From: Gymnogyps californianus | Taxonomy: Eukaryota; Chordata; Aves; Accipitriformes; Cathartidae | Length of the DNA: 64,000 nt | Assembly: GCF_018139145.2 (NCBI RefSeq) | Contig: NC_059473.1 | Span: 744,001 to 808,000, forward strand | Reading direction: 5' to 3' | Shown: piece after piece, positions 56,239 to 64,000 of the stretch | Position numbering within the stretch: the stretch's first letter is position 1 | Layout of the letters: each line of letters begins with the position of its first letter | The notes under the pieces: model-generated | Databases searched by the model: none | What the model saw: the letters and a program-made list of their open reading frames with translations, nothing else | Told to the model about the DNA's origin: nothing | Made by a program: the position numbers and the translations under genes

Positions 56239-57700
56239 GTAAGGAGCGCGGCAGGACCCTGCCCGCGGCGGGGGGAGCCTCGGGGGAACGGGGCGGCTCT
56301 GCGGGAGAAGCCTCCCCGATTAAAAAAATAAAAGACCCCCGCGCGAAATGTCCCGGCCGCTGGTTTGCTTCAAGGAGAGAGGCGAGCTGGGAGGGGGGCG
56401 GTCAGGCAGGAGCTGGCAGGGCTGCCCGCCCCCACGCCGAGCCCCCTCGGGCTCCTGCCGGCGGGGCAGACGGCGAAGCACCGCTGCGGGGAGGCTTGGG
56501 GACCCGGGGAGCCGCGATCCCCCTTCCCCGCCTCGCTGTAGCTGCTACCGCAGCCCTTCGGATGGGGCTGGGGAAAGGAAATCCAGTCCCTTCCCGGACC
56601 GATTCTCCATCGTTTCCCCCCGAAAGCCCAGCCTGTCGGACGTCGTCCCCCCATCCCCGCGGAGCAGCTTTCAGGGTGCTCTGACCCCCCCGCTGCCCTC
56701 GCACCCACCCGAGTTTCGAGCCCCGCAGCACACGGCCAGCCTCCCGTCCAGCCCTCGGGTCGCATAAGCCGGTGCCTTCAGTTATTGATAGTTCTTGTCG
56801 GTCCCGTTCGCCTGGTGACGCTGGAAAAGCAGCGGGGATTTGCCCGAATAGGTGCAGCGGTCTCCCGGAACGCCGCTGCATCTTAATTTGGTGAAATACC
56901 CTGATTATTTTTTTTTTTTTTTTTGAATGGGAGCGAGCGTCCCTTTCGCTTTCGCTGGCTGCTACGTGCCCGCGCTGCCGAAATGATAAAATCACCAGAA
57001 TGAAATCACCCGCGGGAAACGGCGGGGGAAAAAAAAAGAGAAATGAAGGCGGTAAGAAGGAGGAAGAGGCAAAGCAAGCGGGACCTACCTGAGTCCGCTC
57101 CCGTCGGGGCAGGAGCTGGCCGGGGCCGCGGCGGGCACCGCACGCCCGTTCCGGTGGCATCCGGAGGAGCGGAGCGGCTGCCCGGCTCGCCGTTTTTCGG
57201 TAAATCACCGTTGCAATGGCAGGGATGGAACGCTCCTGGTTGCGTGACCCCGAGAGCTTTCGGGAGCCGAGGTGCGGATGGGAGCTTCGCAGCAGCTCCC
57301 GCAAATTGTATCGGCGCTTTCCCCCGCGTCGCTTTTCGGGTGAAGGGGATTTTCCTTCGGTTGCTTGCTTGGAGCTAGGGGGGTTGTTGGGTTGCTTGCT
57401 TTTTTTTTCCTTTTTCTTTTCCTCCTTTTTTCTCCCCCCCCCCGCCTCCCCTTTTTCTTTCTTTTTCAGCCCCTGCGCCCAGGCTGGTGGCCTGGGGGGG
57501 GGAGGAGGACTCGGTGTGGCCCCGGCTCCCGGGGCGTTGCGGGGCGCAGAGCGGAGCGGCGAGCCCAGATTTCACCCTGGCCTTCGGATAATTGCGGCAT
57601 AATTGCTATTAAAGGGTCGGGCGTTCACGCTAGCGCCGGGCGGGCTGGCAGTGCGTCCCCGGGCACTTCGGGGCGCAGCAAATAAATGCACTTCTGTAGG

Positions 57701-57742
57701 AAAAAAAAAGGGGGGGGGGGGGGAGAAGGAAAAAAAAAAAAA
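57701..57742 (+). repeat. Poly-A / poly-G / poly-A purine tract
   Basis: Nine A, fourteen G (57710-57723), then AGAAGG and a run of about thirteen A. Purine-only on the plus strand, marking the right edge of the CpG island. Confidence 0.75.
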
Positions 57743-60700
57743 GGCGAGCAGAGTATATTAATTGAGCAAGAAGAAAGGCTTGCTCGTTAAAAAGTTTACT
57801 GGATGGTTGCAATTGTCCGTGCTGCTCCGGAGGGGGGCAAGATCTTGCCCTTCGATATGTAACGCCCGAAGTCACTCAGGGCATGGAACTGCTGCACAAG
57901 GGGGGACACTGAGGGGGGCAGCCGGAGGCGAATGCTTAGGGCCACGTTCAGATGATCAAGGCCCCCCCCACCCCAGGGTCTGGTCCTCTCCTAATGGCAA
58001 CAGGGCACCCTCCAGGCCACCATCCTGCGCTTGGAGAGGTCGTGTATGGTATGTGTGTCTGCAAACAGTCAAAACACTTTGGACCTTAAGCCTGTAAGCC
58101 AGCCCAGACCTTTGCTGTTCACAGATCCCACCTGCTTACCCAGCTGACACCAGTATTTCCTCAAAAGTAGATCTGAACCGAATTTTCGAGCGCTATCTGA
58201 ATGCACCGTTGGAATATTTTCCATCTCTTCTCAAGCCCTTTTGCCAGCTTCTGCTTCAGGTTCCTATTTATGTTTGTCACGATTATTTACTGTTGCACAT
58301 ATTAAATGGAGTGCAGAAGGCAGGGCCCAGCAATGCCGAGCTCTGAGCAGACACAGTTTAATTAATTTAATAGTCTTATGCTTGTTCTCCTGCTTTTCAA
58401 ATGAATGAACAGTTTATACTTATGGATCCTTTCGTTCATCACCAGAACAATCTTCTGCACAGGACAGAGGGGACAATGCTTAATAAATCACAGAAAAAGA
58501 GCATGGTGGTTTGGGACAGGAAGTGAAAAATACCATGTCCACTTGAAACTGGATTTCAAAGAAAGAGAGAATTCAGAGAAGCAGCGTATAGTTACTACCC
58601 CACGTGAAATTTGGCCTGGCTCTGCAGATAGCGCTTGCTGAAAAACAAGCCAGCTTCTCTGGCGCTTTGTAGGGTTCAGACGTTCAGCTCCAAACCTCAG
58701 GCAGAAGTAAAAATAAAATGGAGGCAGCAACCAAACAGCGACCAGAAATTAGTTCAGGTTTACACATGATTCTAGCTCAGGGGAAGGCATTTATTTTCCA
58801 CGTATGCTACCACTGCTGTTTTGCTGATTTGCTCGCTTTTGTTTTAGAGAGACACTGATGACTTGCAAACATTCCTGCTGACATATAAACGTCTTTAACA
58901 GGGTTTAAATATTTTGGTTGACGGTAGTGAGGGATTCTCAAGAGACTCTGTGTTTGTCAATGTCTGTCTAAAGAGCAGCATCTCGCTACCCGTGCCATGG
59001 GTTAGGAACAGCCCTCGGATCTTATTTCCCTTGCCCCAAACAGCACTAAACTGCAAGGCTCGCCCAAGTGCTTCCCTTTGTTTCAAACCCTTGTAGCTTG
59101 GAGCACTTGTTGAACCTGACGACAAGTGCATCAAAGTGGCTGACAATTATGAAATAAACAAATATCATTTGAGGCATTTTTGAGCAGAATCCAGTAATAC
59201 ATAGATGAGCTTATTGATGTCGTTATCATATTGAATATTATTCATACTTCTGATATTTCTGCTGCGCAGCAGCATTCCCTGCTCAGTAAACACCATATTA
59301 TCTCACTATGCAAAAGGCTTCATTAATCAAAACAGACAATAGGCCAGACGCTCTCCCTTTGAGTCTGGGGTTTTGGATCTTCCAGGCTTTTTACCTTGTC
59401 TAAATGCCTTGTCCCTGTCAACGCAGAAGGCAACTCTTCAAAACAGATCACTATAAAATGTGGTGCTAAAAGGAACACATTATCTAATTCAGTTAAAAGA
59501 ATTTCCCAGTCATTTTATATTTTCCCTTTAATTTTTCATGGCGTGTAGAGGAAAAACTTTTCAGTATTTCAGTCAGTACATGAGATTAATCCACTCATTT
59601 GTTAAAATACTAACGAAAGAGCCTGATAGATCTCTGTCCTTTAAAACAGCAGCAGCAAGTCTTAGGATCAAGAAAGACAGAGTTGACTGGCCAGCCCGTG
59701 GCTGCGCTGCCTGCCTCGCTCGTTGGAGATGGGGAATGGATGGTGGATGGGGAGCTGGGAATAACATGGCCATGAAGCTGCTCTTCTCCAGGAAGAGGGT
59801 CCTGGCAAAAACATGGCACCGTCTCGACTTGGTGCAAAGGACCACACGTTGAAGGCGGGGTGGGACACCTTTGTGGCTAGGAAAACGTTCGGGTGCAAAA
59901 TGTCCGCTTTGCCTCTGTAGGCTCACTGCAGCGTCATGAACGTACGGCTGTGTGCTTCGGGCGCGGGTGCTGCGAGCAGGCAGCGAGACGCTCGGGCGCA
60001 CGTAGTCGTTCATTCATTTGGAGAGTTCGGCAGAGGCAGATTTGAACCCCGTGATGGTTGCTCTCCATCCCGCGATTTGTAACGATGTTGAACTCTTGGT
60101 GGTTGTGGTCTGCGATGCGCGAGGCAGGCTCTGCCTCCCACCGGGCTACGGCACGTTGGGTCGAGCTGCAGCCTGCACGGTGGAGTAACGCTCCCTGCTG
60201 TGGGACCCGAACGGGCGGTTGCGGGATTGATTTTGGCTACGTATTTGTGAGCCGTCATCTCCTTCCTGCTTTCTTTTTGGTTACTGCAGGCCCGAAAGAG
60301 ACGTTCTGTAATGATCCAAAATAGCAGAAAATAGTCTTTCCTGCACAGAAATACATCAGAACTGTTGCAGATTGAGCAACAGAAATTAAAGCAGTGGTTG
60401 TGTAGGGCACTCTGGAGCGTAAGGCATAGATGATTTCAGAGAAGACAGGAACGGAGCCTTTTGACGGTCTGCCGTGAGTGGTCTCATTCAAATCCAGCCT
60501 CTCGTCTCGCATCTAAATTCAGTTCTCATTTCTCCAGGGACGGGGAAACTCAACACCGTCAATCTCCTCTTTCCTCTTCAGACAACAGCAGACACTTAAA
60601 TGGAGGCTGGTTAATTCCACGTGTCTACATCTTAGAAACAGAAGTGACTTTGAATTACTGGGAAAGCAGAGAGACCTGAAATCTCCCAGGCATCCTCTCC

Positions 60701-60890
60701 AGATCCTTGGCCTTGGAAAGGCCTGAGTCGGGTCATACCTGATCCCTGCTGGTCTGGGAGCCTCATATGCCACGTAGGAGACTCGAAAAGCACTTAGAGA
60801 TGGCTGGAGAGGCAGGGTACTTCCCAGCAAACAGTCTCTAAACTGGTCCCCTCCCTGTGCCATGGCATTTCTGTTGCTCATTAACAACAC
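57743..60890. other. Noncoding stretch right of the CpG island
   Basis: GC falls quickly after 58050. AT-rich, conserved-looking sequence lies at 58160-58480 and 59130-59560 (TTTAATTAATTTAATAG near 58358, TTCATTAATC near 59319). A CpG-bearing part lies at 59850-60230. Frames are chance-like. No gene or repeat family recognised. Confidence 0.4.
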
Positions 60891-61517
60891 GGCGCCGTAA
60901 ACAATGGCATGTGCTTGTATGTAAATTCTCCAGGTTTAATTCAGAATTCATTGATAATGACATTACTAGAGACTTTTCAGTTACGTCAACAGGCTTTGGA
61001 TAAGGCCCTTACATTCTTAATAAACATTATATAGTTGTAAATGCTGTAGTCTTGTTCTTAAGATTTTTATTTAATCAGCCGTTATCGTTGGCTTCTGTGT
61101 TAACAAGTTCTTGCTGGAGGAACTCATTTCACCTGCCCTGTCGACAGCAGAAACTGCCTTCTTCAGTAAGACAATGTATTTGCTATTTATGCATCAGAAA
61201 CGAGTAATAATAGGTTTCAAGGAACTGTAACATTTAATAAAAGCATTTTATTACATTTAAATTTATTAAAATTTAAACATTAAATTCAACACGTTAATTA
61301 CTGTTTCCATGCATTGACACTGACGGTCGGAAATGGATCCACACAACTGCTCTGCTGAGATATGTTCACTGGTGTTATTTGCTCTTTGATTACTAATGTA
61401 TTATTAGTGCTCTTCATTTGGGACTTGATTCATTAACAAAAAGACTTATATGGGCATTATGTAAATTTTTTTATGTCTTTTACATAGCTACCAGGGTATG
61501 TATTATGAATCTAATTG
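60891..61517. promoter_or_regulatory. AT-rich candidate conserved noncoding block
   Basis: Strongly AT-rich and repeat-poor, with ATTGATAATGACATTAC near 60950, TTTAATCAGCCGTTATCG near 61071 and GTTAATTACTG near 61293. Two adjacent perfect inverted repeats occur at 61235-61277. Noncoding. Confidence 0.35.
61235..61277. repeat. Two adjacent perfect inverted repeats
   Basis: TAATAAAA and TTTTATTA form 8-base arms around GCA (61235-61253). TTTAAATTT and AAATTTAAA form 9-base arms around ATTA (61256-61277). Two bases separate the hairpins. AT-only stems can extrude as cruciforms; no function is known. Confidence 0.6.
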
Positions 61518-61554
61518 AAAAAAAAAAAAAGAAAGAAAGAAAAAGAAAAGAAAA
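61518..61554 (+). repeat. Poly-A and GAAA simple repeat
   Basis: Thirteen A followed by GAAA tetramers and variants. A microsatellite. Confidence 0.85.
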
Positions 61555-64000
61555 TGTATTCAGTTCTGTCCTGACTTCTGGGCAAGCTCTCGCTAAACGT
61601 ACAGTCACTCTCAGAAATCAAATAAGTGCAGAGAGGAAAAACCTCTTTTCAGTAACATCACAGCCTGTGTTTCTGCAAATCCCTTTCCAGAGAAACCACG
61701 CACAAACCCCAGCCTGCTGTGTTGTGGCAGAAATAGCAAAATGGTGGCAATGAAATGCTCAGGCTCTCTCATATATCTCGTCCCCGTGCCTGCTGTATAC
61801 ATTGGTGCTCGCAGCGAATCGCCCCTTTTGGTTTTAATCAAGGATTTCTCTTTAGTGCTTTTGAAGTCGTGATTTGGTTTATTATAATCCAGACGTTGTC
61901 AAGCAATATTTGTATTTCTCACGTTAAGTGAAACTCAGCTAAAATCAGAGAGGGCCCTTAATTTGCAAAAGCTCATCATTATTGTTACGGCGACAGTGCG
62001 CGGCGGGGGGGCTATGCAGAGGCTAGTGGGGGGAGGCTTTGTCCCGAGACACCCTCCACAAGGACACCGACTATTTCTGCTTTATATAAAGAGTTTCCCA
62101 TCTTTCTGGGACCCAGTGGCATCCCCTCCATTTTCTGGCTTTAGATCAGAGGCTGTGGCAGACAGTCTGCAGCAGGTACGTACTGCGCATGGATCTATCG
62201 CTCAGGAAAACCGGCAAACCCCGTGACAGCGATCTCTGATAGATGTAGTCAAGGGCCCGGGATGGGGGAGAGGCCAAGGGTGAGACAGACAGATGATCTC
62301 TAGCACCTGGGAAGAAAAAGCAGGGAGCAGATCAAAGATAGGTAGGGCAGAAAAACCTGCGGCAGAGGTCTTTGGAAAGATCCCAATAGCAGAAGAGGCA
62401 GAAATGCACGATTTTTAACTCCAGTTTCCCTCCCACGGTGTGAGCCCAGTCTGCCGCAGGCAGTGCATCCTTCTGCGGATGTAGCTTCAGGCTGGACCAG
62501 CCCCTCTCGCAGCGCCGCTGCCAGCGCCGCAGAATCCATCGGGCTCTCGCGGCAGGGAAGGTGCCCTGCAGACCACCACAGACGGGCTGCTGGGCGCAGC
62601 CAGGCGATGTCCTTAACCGTGGGGGCGCAGGGTGGCACCTCGGCCCCCGAGCCTTTCGCTGGAAGAGAGCAACCCAGGCTGTCTCTGGAGGCACGCGTTG
62701 TCAGTCCCTCGCCCCCTTTTTTTTCCCCTACAAAGATCTATTCTTTTTCACTTTCTCCTCTTTCTCTCATCCCTTTTTCCTCCTGCAGGTGGGCACCCTG
62801 CGGCCGGATGCTCATCGCAACGAGGCAGATTCTGCACCTTCCGGGGTGCCGTTACATCTCCAGAGGAAAGCAGGATGCTAAAAGCACACATGGTTTCCTC
62901 CCTAAATTAAAAAGAGTGTGCAAAGCTGTTAAGATTAGTGCACATCAATCCCTGCATTTGAATCAAGAGATGCTTTCGTTTGGCAGCTATTGGGGAAAAA
63001 AACATAATTTCATTCAAAGTGTATTTAGTAAGACAGAGGGAGACAGATTTCTTTGACGATTTTACAGCTCTTATCAGATTACATTAAAATTAAATTAAAA
63101 CAATCTAAAAGAAGTGTTAAGTACTGAAGGGAGAGCACAAACAAAACACTCCTCTTTGTAGGCTTGCAGGGATGGGGTACTGATGTTAGTTATCAGGGAT
63201 GTGAGTAATAAGATTATTCTTGAGTCAATTATGAGCCCATCAGTGTCAGCGCCTGCGGCACCACAGAGGGTGAGCACCGAGAGGAGGAGTAGAAGGGCAG
63301 GAGGAACAAAGTTGGAAACATATTGGGGAACCAGGCTACGGCGCCTTATTTCCTTATTTTTTTGTTTAATAAAGCATCAGGGTGTTTAACCCTGTCCACT
63401 TTTCTTTCTTCTACTTTGGCTTCCCTTCATCTTTTTTTTCTCTTCTCCTTTGTCCCGCCCGCAGCGCTGGGACTGGTGAGGCCAGGTTAGCACCATCCCC
63501 ATTAGCGTTACACCCCTTTACCCCCCCCGCCCCAAATTCCCCCAGCCCCTCCTGGCCTCTCTTCGCCGCCGGGACCATTTTGCCACAACCTTCTCGGTTT
63601 GTCATCCAGAGGTGCTGAGCCGCCCGTCTCCTCCCGAGCCGCAGCTCCCGTGCCACCGTGCACCCGTGAGGGCCCTTCCCCTCACGTTTGCTCCACCGCG
63701 GTCCGCAATTAAAAAACGAACTACCAGGGTTGGAAAGGTCCACTGAAGAAATAAACTGTGCGGTCCTCTGAACGTCACCTCCCGCGCCGAGCCATCAGGT
63801 GGAGAGGAACCCCTTTCAACCGAAACTGGAAATCTTGGTTTGGGAATAAGGTTTTCCAGTATGTAAATACAACGTACGCTCGTAATTTTAGATAGCACGA
63901 GAAGCGTTGGAAAGTTTTCATCTTATTTTAGCAAGCACAAATATTTTCGAAAGCAGTTTAGTCTTCCAGAACCAAACCTGGTATGTCACTGGTACAGGCT
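61555..64000. other. Noncoding right end of the window
   Basis: Mixed composition. A good acceptor-like pyrimidine tract ends CTCCTGCAG at 62789 and is followed by a conserved-looking AT-rich stretch (62880-63250). CpG-bearing sequence with C runs lies at 63440-63680. Overlapping frames in 62.3-63.0 kb are not protein-like. No gene recognised. Confidence 0.4.

Larger units (their letters stand above)
55011..57670. promoter_or_regulatory. Large CpG island, candidate promoter region
   Basis: The most CpG-dense interval of the window, about 2.6 kb, with the peak at 55840-57340. It embeds non-GC-rich conserved-looking pieces (about 55205-55290 and 55690-55850) and homopolymer runs. Islands of this size with flanking conserved elements usually mark promoters of developmental regulators. 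A plus-strand donor follows at 56238. No first coding exon, TATA box or recognisable protein was found; the 300-codon minus-strand frame across it is low-complexity. Direction and gene remain unknown. Confidence 0.65.

Noticed and set aside
56402..57304. 300-codon minus-strand open frame
   Set aside because: It lies across a CpG island, is rich in Arg, Gly, Pro, Ser with a lysine run encoded by a homopolymer, overlaps other frames on both strands and has no recognisable domain.
1..64000. tRNA, rRNA, CRISPR, bacterial operon or prophage features
   Set aside because: None is present; the sequence is vertebrate nuclear DNA, with no cloverleaf, array or operon-like coding density seen.

Overview
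This is vertebrate, very probably bird, nuclear DNA. The clearest evidence is a degenerate CR1 LINE at about 50.46-52.35 kb. It ends in the tandem ATTCTATG octamers typical of CR1 3' ends and keeps recognisable esterase, endonuclease and reverse-transcriptase pieces. Only one other repeat was suspected, an older CR1 3' end near 20.9 kb. That low repeat load also fits a bird. I cannot name the species or the locus.

I found no intact protein-coding gene. None of the long open frames looks like a protein I recognise. The largest ones (about 27.2-27.9, 36.8-37.6 and 56.4-57.3 kb, all minus strand) lie in GC-rich DNA where chance open frames are expected. The window is best read as a gene desert or one or more very long introns of a developmental-type locus.

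Layout: AT-rich, TAAT-dense blocks of 0.3-1.2 kb look like vertebrate conserved noncoding elements. They lie near 3.5-5.1, 9.7-10.3, 11.7-13.0, 13.4-14.1, 16.0-17.6, 17.9-18.4, 22.4-23.1, 25.8-27.0, 28.9-30.7, 34.3-34.8, 36.2-36.8, 40.4-43.1, 45.3-46.7, 53.5-55.0 and 60.9-61.5 kb. They alternate with GC-richer, CpG-bearing stretches in which I see nothing specific. A large CpG island spans about 55.0-57.7 kb. It is bordered and interrupted by poly-G, poly-A and polypyrimidine tracts and contains a good splice donor after 56238, so it is the best candidate promoter and first exon.

Other points of interest are a textbook zero-length (recursive) splice site at 6538/6539 with a good branch point, a pair of heat-shock elements near 20.85-20.91 kb, a 115-codon open frame with acceptor-like features inside a putative conserved element (18.0-18.35 kb), and clustered palindromic homeodomain sites at 29.65 and 55.23 kb.

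If the splice-site reading is right, the + strand of the left part is intron of a long gene whose upstream exon lies outside the window, and the many candidate enhancers would be intronic. That link is inference. Conservation was judged by eye from composition and motif density only; no alignment was possible.
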